Source of the DNA: a bacterium
Lineage (GTDB): Bacteria > Ratteibacteria > UBA8468 > B48-G9 > DTJG01
Assembly: GCA_026418655.1 (NCBI GenBank)
Contig: JAOAAW010000137.1
Coordinates: forward strand, 1 to 13,710
Reading direction: 5' to 3'
DNA: 13,710 nucleotides
Part shown: one piece after another, positions 1 to 6,664 of the stretch
Numbering within the stretch: the first letter of the stretch is position 1
Layout of the letters: the number at the start of each line of letters is the position of its first letter
Position numbers and translations under genes: made by a program
Notes under the pieces: generated by a model
What the model was told of the DNA's origin: nothing
The model's database searches: none
What the model saw: only the letters and a program-made list of their open reading frames with translations

Positions 1-517
1 ATCTAGAACAGTGTGGTGAAATTAAAGGTAGAATAATCAATGGATTGATTATATTTCCCAGGCCAAAAACAAATCCACCCAGAGCGCCTGTAAGGAAATT
101 GTTTGCAACATAGGCAAGATATACTATAACTCCAATCAGTGCACCACAGGGAATAAAAGCAACCAATAACCCGGAAAAACAGGCAAAATTCCTTTTCATT
201 TTATTTCTAAATTCTTCAGGCATAAAAAAATTGAGTATGCCCAGAATAAAGAAGAAAATCGCTCCGATTAAAAATGGTAATCTACTGTTTCTGAAAGATG
301 TAATAAACGAAGTAGAATAACCAACTAATCCACCAATGATTGTATATGAAAAAATCTTACCAGAATGAAAAAGAAAAAACCGTATGAAAGTTTTTCTAAT
401 GTTGCTATTTTTTTCAAAAACAAATGGCAGAAAAACCCATCCACAGTGGAGCGCGCAAACTGAACTACCGAGTATTATCCCACTCAGGAAAAGATTGAGT
501 AAAATATGCCAGTTCAA
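1..517 (-). CDS. TauE/SafE-type (DsbD_2/UreH-like) integral membrane protein, 3' end cut by window edge
   Basis: The minus-strand frame from 517 stays open to base 1, giving 172 residues without a stop, so the C-terminus is outside the window. The product is strongly hydrophobic, with several membrane segments. Its motifs fit the SafE/DsbD_2 branch: an N-terminal cysteine motif VCALHCGWVF, then FHSGKIFSYTIIGGLVGY (family: Y..GR..SYT.LGA..G), a hydrophilic loop MPEEFRNKMKR, then FIPCGALIG and GALGGFVFGLGN (family: G..PCG and GA..M..FG.GT). Family members sit in the cytoplasmic membrane and are annotated as sulfite exporters or cytochrome c/metal biogenesis proteins; the substrate is unknown here. 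I chose a TTG start because an in-frame TAA lies just upstream, GGAG lies 8 nt upstream, and the start overlaps the preceding stop as TTGA. No ATG occurs until deep inside a conserved region. It is the last visible gene of the AmmeMemoRadiSam block. Confidence 0.75.
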   Translation of the reverse strand, partial: MNWHILLNLFLSGIILGSSVCALHCGWVFLPFVFEKNSNIRKTFIRFFLFHSGKIFSYTIIGGLVGYSTSFITSFRNSRLPFLIGAIFFFILGILNFFMPEEFRNKMKRNFACFSGLLVAFIPCGALIGVIVYLAYVANNFLTGALGGFVFGLGNIINPLIILPLISPHCSR

Positions 518-1992
518 AAATTATGCTCCGAAAAAACCTCTGCCTGAAAAGTATAAAGTTCTGTATCCGGCTTCTTCCATGCATCTGGTTCTAAACCTGC
601 CTTGTGGGCACACAAGGCAGACAGAAACTGTTCCTTTGTCCAGCCGGTTTCATCAGCGACCTGTGGAAGAAAAACACCCTGTCTAAAACCTTTCTTTACA
701 ATCACTCCATCACGACCCAGAACAATGTCATCAGGACCTGAAACCTTTACAGGAACAGTGAGGACAGAAATCTCTATTTCAATATCCTTTAATTCATCAA
801 AACTAACAGATGGAAATCGCGGGTCAGCGGTTGCTGATTGTATTGCCATGGACCTTACTGCCTTAACAAGGGGTTCCTGAGGTAACAGTGTGCCTATACA
901 ACCCCGCAATTCACCCTTTTTCCTCAGCGTAACAAAAACTCCCCTTTTTTCCAGAAGTACAGGATCATCAATTGTCAGTTCTGGAAGTTTTTTCCCCGAA
1001 AGATGGTATTGAAGAGTTTCCCTCGCGATTTTAAGAAGTGTCTGCCTTTGTAATTTGTTAAGCATTTTTTTCTCCCTTGTTTCGGGTGATTTGCCTGTGT
1101 CCCTGTAAATTGCCATGGAAACATATCCAACAACCCTGCTTTTGTCTTTTGTTGTGTCTGCTGAATTAGAATAATCAAGCATCCTGATTTTTATTGTTGA
1201 AATTTCTGAAAGAATTTTCAGCCCCATATATACAGCGCTTCCACCGCACAATTCATATTCACCCTTTTTCATTCCATCAAGAAGGTTCAAAAATTTGCCC
1301 TCTTCAAGAATCGAGATAACTCTGCTGTCCATTCTTCGAGCAATTTCGTCAGAATGATAGTGCGAAAGGTCTGTACTTAGAACAATTATTGAATTTGTTT
1401 TTTTCACAAAAGGTGCAAGATATTTCGCATACAGGTCAAGCTCAGTTTCATTTTCACAACCCATAAGAACTGGAACAATTCTAAAGTTTCCCTTGATTAC
1501 ACATTGAAGAAAGGGAACCTGTACTTCAAGTGAATGTTCGTTATCAAGAATATCGTAGTCAACCCTGAAACCTGGTTTTACCAATATATCGGATACAATT
1601 TTTTTATCAACCTGAACATCTCCCATTGGCGTTCGCCAGAAATCTCTGTCATCAGTAACAATGCCAAGAAATTTAGCACTGTGGCTCCTTCCAATCAAAA
1701 AAACAGTGTCAATTTTCCTATCCTTGAGTAAAGAATACGCAAATCCAGAGGTTTTGCCTGAATAAATATAGCCGGCGTGAGGAACAATTAAACCACACAG
1801 TTGTAATGTCCCATCTGTTTCCTTGTTTTGCTTCAGAAATCCGGTTATTTGAACTTTTAACTTTTCAGGGTCGGATGGATAAAAAGAACCAGCAAATTGT
1901 GGACTTCTAATAGTTGCAGAAACAGCCAGTGTTGAATAAAACAGTACTGTTAATGCCAGACACCGGCAATTTTTGTTCCGCAGAATCTGCAT
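514..1992 (-). CDS. Memo-AMMECR1 fusion protein (AmmeMemoRadiSam system B+A), with predicted signal peptide
   Basis: The 492-residue protein joins two parts of the AmmeMemoRadiSam system. Residues about 27-300 are a Memo domain: AGSFYPSDPEKL, PHAGY (H72), GRSHSAKF (H104), NEHSLEVQVPF, STDLSHY and the CGG cysteine C249. H72, H104 and C249 match the metal-binding His-His-Cys of human MEMO1. Residues about 312-492 are an AMMECR1 domain with the hallmark LRGCIGTL (362-369). The bacterial role of these families is not established; Memo proteins are metal-binding and dioxygenase-like in fold. Residues 1-26 look like a Sec signal: basic R5/K7/R10, a hydrophobic core and VSA before TIRSP. This ATG is supported by AGGA 7 nt upstream, and no other ATG, GTG or TTG occurs before the domain. 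The start overlaps the upstream radical SAM gene by 43 nt. The fusion itself looks intact. Confidence 0.93.
   Translation of the reverse strand: MQILRNKNCRCLALTVLFYSTLAVSATIRSPQFAGSFYPSDPEKLKVQITGFLKQNKETDGTLQLCGLIVPHAGYIYSGKTSGFAYSLLKDRKIDTVFLIGRSHSAKFLGIVTDDRDFWRTPMGDVQVDKKIVSDILVKPGFRVDYDILDNEHSLEVQVPFLQCVIKGNFRIVPVLMGCENETELDLYAKYLAPFVKKTNSIIVLSTDLSHYHSDEIARRMDSRVISILEEGKFLNLLDGMKKGEYELCGGSAVYMGLKILSEISTIKIRMLDYSNSADTTKDKSRVVGYVSMAIYRDTGKSPETREKKMLNKLQRQTLLKIARETLQYHLSGKKLPELTIDDPVLLEKRGVFVTLRKKGELRGCIGTLLPQEPLVKAVRSMAIQSATADPRFPSVSFDELKDIEIEISVLTVPVKVSGPDDIVLGRDGVIVKKGFRQGVFLPQVADETGWTKEQFLSALCAHKAGLEPDAWKKPDTELYTFQAEVFSEHNF
526..529 (-). promoter_or_regulatory. Shine-Dalgarno GGAG deciding the TTG start at 517
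   Basis: GGAG lies 8 nt upstream of the TTG at 517-515, inside the last codons of the Memo-AMMECR1 gene. The frame has no ATG or GTG near this point, so this site is the main support for the TTG start and for translational coupling. Confidence 0.55.
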
Positions 1993-3026
1993 TTTCCATT
2001 CCTGATATTGTTTTCAATTATTTCAAACCCTTTCCTGTCAATAATAATTTTATCACACTTCGGACATTTTGTATCTTCATAAGGATTATCATAAACATTG
2101 CCAATATAGACATATTTCAAACCACACTGTTTTGCTATCTCATGAGCCTTTTCAAGTGTCTGATAAGGAGTTGATGTCAGATGAACAAGTTTATATGTTG
2201 GATAAAATCTGCTGAAATGAAGTGGTGTATCAGGCCCGAGATTGGTTTTTATCCAGTTGCAAAGATTCTTCAGTTCCTCAGATGAATCATTGTATCCAGG
2301 AACAAGTAGAGTTGTTATTTCAATCCAGATTTTGTTTTTTTTCATAATTTTTAGGGTCTGCAGAACACTTTCGAGATCCGCACCGCAAACATTTCTGTAA
2401 TACTCCTGAGAGAACCCCTTCAAATCAACATTTGCTGCATCAATATAGGGTAATAATTTTTCCAGTGGTTCCTTATTAATATAGCCTGCGGTATGCATAA
2501 TGTTCTTAATGCCACTCTGTTTTGCAATTATAGCGGTATCAAGCATATATTCATAGAAATTAACTGGCTCTGAATAAGTATAGGCGATAACAGGACAATT
2601 TTTTTCTTTCGCAAGTTTTACCACCTCTTCTGGTAAAAGATTATAATTGCGGGTCTGTTCAGGGCTGCATTGCGAAATCTGCCAGTTCTGACAGAATAAG
2701 CATCGCAAAGAGCAACCAGCAGAAGCAATAGAAAAGGTTTTAGAACCGGGTAAATAGTGGAAAAGCGGTTTTTTTTCCATCGGGTCAATTGCGACAGAAC
2801 ATGGCCTGCCATAACCCATTGAATACAGAACACCGCCTGTATTTTTTCTCGCACGGCAGAAACCATATTTTCCTTCAGGGATAAGGCAATTTTTGGGACA
2901 TAAGTTGCACTTCACAGCGCTATTGTCTGCCTTTTCATAAAACAACGCTTCTTTAAGATGTTCATCACACCAGGATATCAATCCAACACATAAAACAAGG
3001 ATTGTAATAAAGATTCTAATTTTCAT
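1950..3026 (-). CDS. AmmeMemoRadiSam system radical SAM enzyme (PflA-like), with N-terminal hydrophobic signal/anchor
   Basis: This 358-residue radical SAM protein carries the cluster motif CSLRCLFC (C105, C109, C112), which binds the SAM-cleaving [4Fe-4S] cluster, followed by QNWQIS as in pyruvate-formate-lyase-activase-like proteins. An N-terminal cysteine set (CNLCPKNC, C40-C47, plus GFC, C57) and a C-terminal CPKC...CRFC zinc-ribbon-like tail fit the AmmeMemoRadiSam radical SAM subfamily, as does the adjacent Memo-AMMECR1 gene. Its substrate is unknown. The family core normally begins near KEALFYEK; here about 24 extra residues (K2, R4, then IFITILVLCVGLIS) form a signal peptide or membrane anchor. 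The cysteine at 20 follows W, so it is a poor lipobox. The ATG overlaps the upstream Mut7-C gene by 11 nt and has no clear Shine-Dalgarno sequence, so coupling is likely. A shorter start (TTG near residue 27) cannot be excluded. Confidence 0.93.
   Translation of the reverse strand: MKIRIFITILVLCVGLISWCDEHLKEALFYEKADNSAVKCNLCPKNCLIPEGKYGFCRARKNTGGVLYSMGYGRPCSVAIDPMEKKPLFHYLPGSKTFSIASAGCSLRCLFCQNWQISQCSPEQTRNYNLLPEEVVKLAKEKNCPVIAYTYSEPVNFYEYMLDTAIIAKQSGIKNIMHTAGYINKEPLEKLLPYIDAANVDLKGFSQEYYRNVCGADLESVLQTLKIMKKNKIWIEITTLLVPGYNDSSEELKNLCNWIKTNLGPDTPLHFSRFYPTYKLVHLTSTPYQTLEKAHEIAKQCGLKYVYIGNVYDNPYEDTKCPKCDKIIIDRKGFEIIENNIRNGKCRFCGTKIAGVWH
2000..2003 (-). promoter_or_regulatory. Shine-Dalgarno AGGA for the Memo-AMMECR1 start
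   Basis: AGGA lies 7 nt before the ATG at 1992, inside the 3' end of the radical SAM gene. It supports the long start, which includes the signal peptide. Confidence 0.5.
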
Positions 3027-3486
3027 TGTCTATTGATTTTATAAAATCAATCATTCTTTCCCAGTGGGTTGCCTGCCAGTAAATTCTACCGCATTTTTTG
3101 CACTGTGAAAAATTCTTCTGGGTTCTTGCAACATATGGAGGTATATCATCTATAACATCAGATAAACTCTTGGGTTCAAGGGGTTGATTGCAAATACTAC
3201 AGCGTGAAAAAAATACAGTTCTGTCAAAGGTTAAATGCAGTTTCTTTTTAACTTCCTTTAACTGTTCCCTGAGGGTTTCAGATTCAATCAAAAGTGAGGT
3301 TGACTTATTTTCTGACACAAATTTTCTATCGCGGGTTAAAACCACTCTTTTTTCATTTCTTGCCCTGTAAGCAAGAAAATATTTGTCCTTGCCTGAAAAA
3401 TATTCGGTATCAAAACCCAGAAGTCGTAACCATCTTGCTAAACTTCCGAGCATACCATCTGCAATGAATTTTATCTGTTTGTCCAT
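3016..3486 (-). CDS. Mut7-C RNase domain protein (PIN-like fold with zinc ribbon)
   Basis: The protein has 156 residues from the ATG. The N-terminal half matches the Mut7-C domain, a PIN-like predicted RNase: FIADGMLGSLARWLRLLGFDT holds the first acidic residue (the D of ADGMLG), and VLTRDRKF holds a second acidic position. The C-terminal half is a four-cysteine zinc ribbon, CSIC and CKKC, followed by GRIYWQATHWERM, typical of the family. Length is normal for a stand-alone member. The frame also allows a TTG one codon upstream (3489); AGGA lies 15 nt before the ATG and 12 nt before the TTG, so the Shine-Dalgarno sequence does not settle the start. The 3' end overlaps the radical SAM start by 11 nt, tying this nuclease to the AmmeMemoRadiSam genes. 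Its RNA target is unknown. Confidence 0.9.
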   Translation of the reverse strand: MDKQIKFIADGMLGSLARWLRLLGFDTEYFSGKDKYFLAYRARNEKRVVLTRDRKFVSENKSTSLLIESETLREQLKEVKKKLHLTFDRTVFFSRCSICNQPLEPKSLSDVIDDIPPYVARTQKNFSQCKKCGRIYWQATHWERMIDFIKSIDNEN

Positions 3487-3556
3487 CAATGGATATTTTA
3501 TTCCTGTTACTTATGGTAATCAAAATTCTACAGAGTGAGAAATATGAGTGATTAAA

Positions 3557-5428
3557 TTAATTCGTTTTCGCAGGTTTTATGGATTCTATTTTTTTTCGCA
3601 GCTCCTTTTCTCTCTGTGTATTTCCTGTATTTTCGTATGCCTTTGCCAGAGCAATTAAAATGGCGTTGTCATCAGGAGTCAGTTCATGCGCTTTTGTCAG
3701 AAATTTTATTGCCTTTTCATAATTCTGTGTTTCAAGATAGAAAAGACCGATTGATTTAAGTATTTCAGGGTTGTTTCTACTGATGCTGTAAGCTTTTAAA
3801 AAATATCTCTCTGCATCAGGAAATTTTTTTCTCCTCTGCTCCACTATTCCGAGATTCAGCAGAATCTGTTCTGAATATGGATTAAATTTCAATGCTTTTA
3901 TAAAATTGTCATATGCACTGTCAAGCTGGCCGGCAACAAGATACAGCTTTCCGAGATGGAAATAACTCTTAATATTGAAAGGATTGTAACTTACTGCATT
4001 CTTTGCATACATTTCTGCTACAAGCCACAAAACAGGATCTCCACTTCTAATTACTGCCCGTGTAATTCTTCTTGATTTTTCAAGTGCATAGCTTGAGTAA
4101 AGAACAGCAAATGAAAAAACAATTACAGCACAAATAGATGCCATGCATAAAAAGGCAATTCCGGGATAATTGAATTTTTTTTCCACTGCCTTTTGTTCAA
4201 GAACTGTAAAGTACATTCTGCTTAAAATTCCACAGTTTAAAAAGAAAAAGAAACATCCAACAGTGTTCTGCAAAGGAAAAGAAGCAAGAGAATTGACAAG
4301 AATTCCGGATATACTTGAAATTGCAAAAATTGAAACAAATTTTTCGGGCTGTCTATTATTCCTGATTGTAAAGATGGACCATGCCATTTTATAAATTGTA
4401 AAAATGAAAAACAGAAATAAAGCAAGCCCTATAATTCCGGTTTCAACTGCAATCTCAAGAAAGTCATTGTGTGCTTTATCAACCCTCAGATTTGGCGGAA
4501 TAAGGACATCGCGTGATTCAGCAGCAATTTTATAGTAGGCAATCTCAAAATTGCCTGTGCCATGTCCGAAAATCGGCCTGTTTTTTATCAACTCAATACA
4601 GGTTTTCCATATCAATATTCTGCTCTTTACAGTACCCGGCTCAAATTGAAAAACACCTGCATGAGATTTAAAAATCCCAAAAAAGATAAAAAATACCAGA
4701 GCGATTTTTATAATACCGGGAACCAATCTGAATTTAAGGATGAGAAATAATACCACCAGCATTGAAAAGATAAATCCTATCCAGCTGGCACGGGTAAAGG
4801 TAAGAAAAAGATGTAACATAAGTATAATGAATGTCAGTGCAAAAAAAAGTCTGTGAAATTTTTTAGTTATCAAAAGCAGCATAAGTGCCCAGGGCAGGAT
4901 AAGGACAAGATACTCTCCTGCAAAATTTCTCCTTCCAAATGTGGACAGTGCACTATTTTTTATTTCCCATTGTAAGAAATCAAGCCCAAAGTGTTGAAGA
5001 ATTCCATAAAGAGCAATGGCAAGGGAAGATATAACAAGTATCCTTACAAATAAAAACACATCCTCTCCCCTTCTGAGAATAAATGGAACCAGAAATATAA
5101 GTGTTGAACACATGAAAAATAATCCGATTTCAGACAGTCCTGCAATTTTATTGGGTGCAAAAATAAGACAGATGCACTGCCACAGTATAAAAAGGCCCAA
5201 AGGCAGATATAAGGGATTCCTGTAAAAGGTAACAAAACCCATATTCAAAAACTTCATTGCAAAATAACACAGGAACAAAACAATGCCAACAAGAGCGACA
5301 ACAAACTTTGGAAGATTAAAACAGTCTGAAAGGGAAGGAGAAAAGGCAAAAAAAACCAAAATAGAAAAGATTGAAAAATTAACAACAAGTAAATTTTTTC
5401 TGTACGTTGCAAATATTTTCTGTTTCAT
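3557..5428 (-). CDS. O-antigen ligase family (Wzy_C) membrane protein with C-terminal TPR repeats
   Basis: The protein has 623 residues. Residues about 12-445 hold roughly ten to twelve hydrophobic segments with the Wzy_C/O-antigen-ligase pattern: GRRNFAGEYL (165-174), FTRASWIGF (211-219), a large periplasmic-type loop with ILIWKTCIELIKNRPIFGHGTGNFE, and AHNDFLEIAVETGIIG (319-334). The loop arginine and the H320 region are positions commonly important in this family. Residues about 484-617 are four TPR-like repeats, beginning near NPFNIKSYFHLG, NPYSEQILLNLG, NPEILKSIGLFY and DDNAILIALAKAY. Proteins of this architecture polymerise or ligate lipid-linked glycans, or glycosylate proteins; which of these applies cannot be told from sequence. 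It is the first gene after the promoter at 5475-5504, with 67 bases separating it from the Mut7-C gene, so co-transcription with the AmmeMemoRadiSam block is plausible. No strong Shine-Dalgarno sequence is visible. Confidence 0.9.
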   Translation of the reverse strand: MKQKIFATYRKNLLVVNFSIFSILVFFAFSPSLSDCFNLPKFVVALVGIVLFLCYFAMKFLNMGFVTFYRNPLYLPLGLFILWQCICLIFAPNKIAGLSEIGLFFMCSTLIFLVPFILRRGEDVFLFVRILVISSLAIALYGILQHFGLDFLQWEIKNSALSTFGRRNFAGEYLVLILPWALMLLLITKKFHRLFFALTFIILMLHLFLTFTRASWIGFIFSMLVVLFLILKFRLVPGIIKIALVFFIFFGIFKSHAGVFQFEPGTVKSRILIWKTCIELIKNRPIFGHGTGNFEIAYYKIAAESRDVLIPPNLRVDKAHNDFLEIAVETGIIGLALFLFFIFTIYKMAWSIFTIRNNRQPEKFVSIFAISSISGILVNSLASFPLQNTVGCFFFFLNCGILSRMYFTVLEQKAVEKKFNYPGIAFLCMASICAVIVFSFAVLYSSYALEKSRRITRAVIRSGDPVLWLVAEMYAKNAVSYNPFNIKSYFHLGKLYLVAGQLDSAYDNFIKALKFNPYSEQILLNLGIVEQRRKKFPDAERYFLKAYSISRNNPEILKSIGLFYLETQNYEKAIKFLTKAHELTPDDNAILIALAKAYENTGNTQREKELRKKIESIKPAKTN

Positions 5429-5474
5429 TTTTAAAGATTGAATTCTTATGCGTTCAACATAGTTCAGATTATTT

Positions 5475-5504
5475 ATTATACTTTGATTTTAAAAAAATTG
5501 ACAA
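5475..5504 (-). promoter_or_regulatory. Sigma-70-type promoter upstream of the O-antigen ligase/AmmeMemoRadiSam block
   Basis: On the minus strand, TTGTCA (5504-5499) is separated by 18 bases from a perfect TATAAT (5480-5475). Initiation would fall near 5468, leaving a leader of about 40 nt before the ATG at 5428. The rest of the gap 5429-5544 shows no clear terminator for the upstream genes. Confidence 0.7.
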
Positions 5505-5544
5505 CCTGCGCTGAAATTTGTGGAATTTGTAGAAATAGAAAATG

Positions 5545-6030
5545 TTATTTTACAATTATCTCATTATTTCCTGTAATTGGAATATCTCCTTCACGAAAGG
5601 TTGTCAACTTACCATCAAAAGTAAATTTCCCCTTTGCTGTGTCAGGAACCTGAACCTGATAAACAATTGTAAATGGTGCTACCTGTTGAGCCCATTGAAG
5701 CCACTTATACAGATTATTTGGCTCAATTCTGGAAAACTGTGGTTCTGATTTTACAAGTTTCCAACCTTCAGGAATTTTTTCTGTAACAATTACTCCGCTT
5801 ATCTGACTTGCTGGAATTATATTAATTTTCACCGTAATTAAATCTCCTGGATTGCAAAAATTTGGAAGAACCCTTGTTCCGGTTGTAATCATCACCCTGG
5901 TGGTCTCTTGCTGTGATTCCTGCTTCAAAGGTAATTTTTCAGTATCATTCTTCTTCTGGGCTGGAGTACAACCGGAAAGGATTATAACAAAGCAACCAAA
6001 AACAAAACCCAACAGTGTTATTCTCCCCAT
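5545..6030 (-). CDS. Predicted outer-membrane lipoprotein with one DUF11-like beta-sandwich domain
   Basis: The 161-residue protein has a lipoprotein signal: GRITLLGFVFGCFVIILSGC, with lipobox LSGC (C21) followed by T, which predicts outer-membrane retention if the cell has one. A charged, Q/E/K-rich linker (about 22-45) precedes a compact domain with the pattern PGDLITVKINI...VTEKIPEGWKLV...YKWLQW...TIVYQVQVP...GKFTFDGKL. This resembles the beta-sandwich modules found in secreted, dockerin- or DUF11-bearing proteins (pG..vtVti...D..P.GW.v...YtV..P..G...F.G). I do not recognise a specific function. It overlaps the upstream gene by 13 nt and is a clear paralogue of it, so the pair probably arose by tandem duplication. 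AGG lies 5 nt upstream of the ATG. Confidence 0.8.
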   Translation of the reverse strand: MGRITLLGFVFGCFVIILSGCTPAQKKNDTEKLPLKQESQQETTRVMITTGTRVLPNFCNPGDLITVKINIIPASQISGVIVTEKIPEGWKLVKSEPQFSRIEPNNLYKWLQWAQQVAPFTIVYQVQVPDTAKGKFTFDGKLTTFREGDIPITGNNEIIVK

Positions 6031-6452
6031 ATGTACCTATCACCAGAGACAGTCAGACGCACGCTCTTACCAATATCTACATACCCTGTGAACTCTTTTC
6101 TTGATTTATTACCTTTTGGAATTGAGACAGCATATTTTATTGTTGTCAAGAATTCACCTTTTTGTGGAATTTCCCACACATACATATTTCTGAAAGGCTG
6201 TTTTGAAAGTGGTGGATTTGCTCCAACAAGATCCCAGCCATCAGGAACCTTTTCAATAATTCGCGTACCATGAGGTAAAAAAGGATTTACATTAATGGTG
6301 ACGACTATAATATCGCCACCCGTATATTTTTCAGGAAGCTTCCTGATTGCAGGAGTCTCGTTTTGCTTTAAATAAGAATCCAGATTGCCAATAAAAATAC
6401 TCATTATCAAAAAACTCAATAATAAACCTTCAACAATATATTTTGGTTTCAT
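6018..6452 (-). CDS. Exported or membrane-anchored protein, paralogue of the downstream lipoprotein
   Basis: The 144-residue protein has an N-terminal hydrophobic segment (about residues 6-22, IVEGLLLSFLIMSIFIG) after two lysines, acting as a signal or anchor. The remainder is a single beta-sandwich-like domain: LPEKYTGGDIIVVTINVNP, then EKVPDGWDLVGANPP, MYVWEIP, IKYAVSIPKG and FTGYVDIG. These positions match the neighbouring lipoprotein one for one (LP..GD.I.V.IN..P, EK.P.GWdLV, Y.W, Y.V..P, F.G). It has no cysteine lipobox, unlike its neighbour. Function is unknown; a role as an envelope adhesion or stator-type protein would be speculation. Two overlapping promoter candidates lie upstream, and no Shine-Dalgarno sequence is visible, consistent with a very short leader. 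Confidence 0.75.
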   Translation of the reverse strand: MKPKYIVEGLLLSFLIMSIFIGNLDSYLKQNETPAIRKLPEKYTGGDIIVVTINVNPFLPHGTRIIEKVPDGWDLVGANPPLSKQPFRNMYVWEIPQKGEFLTTIKYAVSIPKGNKSRKEFTGYVDIGKSVRLTVSGDRYIWGE

Positions 6453-6490
6453 ACAATAAAAATGTTAACCCGTTGTTAGATCGTTGTCAA

Positions 6491-6519
6491 ATTAGAATAA
6501 TCGCGTAAAAAATACTCAA
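6491..6519 (-). promoter_or_regulatory. Promoter candidate for the paralogous exported pair
   Basis: On the minus strand TTGAGT (6519-6514), 17 bases, then TCTAAT (6496-6491) gives a start near 6484 and a leader of about 30 nt. A second candidate overlaps it: a perfect TTGACA (6490-6485), 17 bases, then TAACAT (6467-6462), which would start transcription only a few bases before the ATG at 6452. Which one is used cannot be decided from sequence. Confidence 0.5.
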
Positions 6520-6596
6520 AAATTCGCTTTGCTATCCTTTTGGAAAAGAATAACTCAAATTATTTTATGAAGGTTGGAGAAAAAAAGGTTTCATTT

Positions 6597-6615
6597 CCCC
6601 CTTTATAAAAGGGGG
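6597..6615. repeat. C-run/G-run perfect hairpin, 8-bp arms with 3-nt loop, plus an extra G run
   Basis: CCCCCTTT-ATA-AAAGGGGG is a perfect palindrome, followed on the plus strand by another run of five G at 6622-6626. Such C5/G5 repeat units are often dispersed in bacterial intergenic DNA. On the minus strand it lies downstream of the tRNA-Met gene, and a run of seven T follows 9 bases after the stem, so a weak transcription terminator is possible but not typical. Confidence 0.6.
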
Positions 6616-6633
6616 ATAAGAGGGGGATTTTCA

Positions 6634-6664
6634 AAAGAAGAAAAAGTGGCGGTGTAGGGATTTG
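6634..6664. repeat. Direct repeat, copy 1: displaced copy of the tRNA-Met 3' end
   Basis: These 31 bases are identical to 6761-6791, 127 bp to the right. The copy comprises the last 18 nt of the tRNA-Met gene (from the T loop through the acceptor strand and discriminator A) plus 13 downstream T/C-rich bases. The rest of the tRNA is absent here, so this is a tRNA 3'-end remnant, as expected of an attachment site left by integration at a tRNA gene. Confidence 0.9.

Noticed and set aside
384..686. 100-codon plus-strand frame near the left end, plus other plus-strand frames in 600-5700
   Set aside because: They lie antisense to the SafE-like, Memo-AMMECR1, radical SAM or ligase genes and show no family pattern.
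2967..2969. Lipoprotein cysteine at residue 20 of the radical SAM protein
   Set aside because: The residue before the cysteine is W, which does not fit a lipobox.
6634..6664. A second tRNA gene
   Set aside because: Only the last 18 nt of the tRNA are present; the D and anticodon arms are missing, so it is a duplicated fragment.
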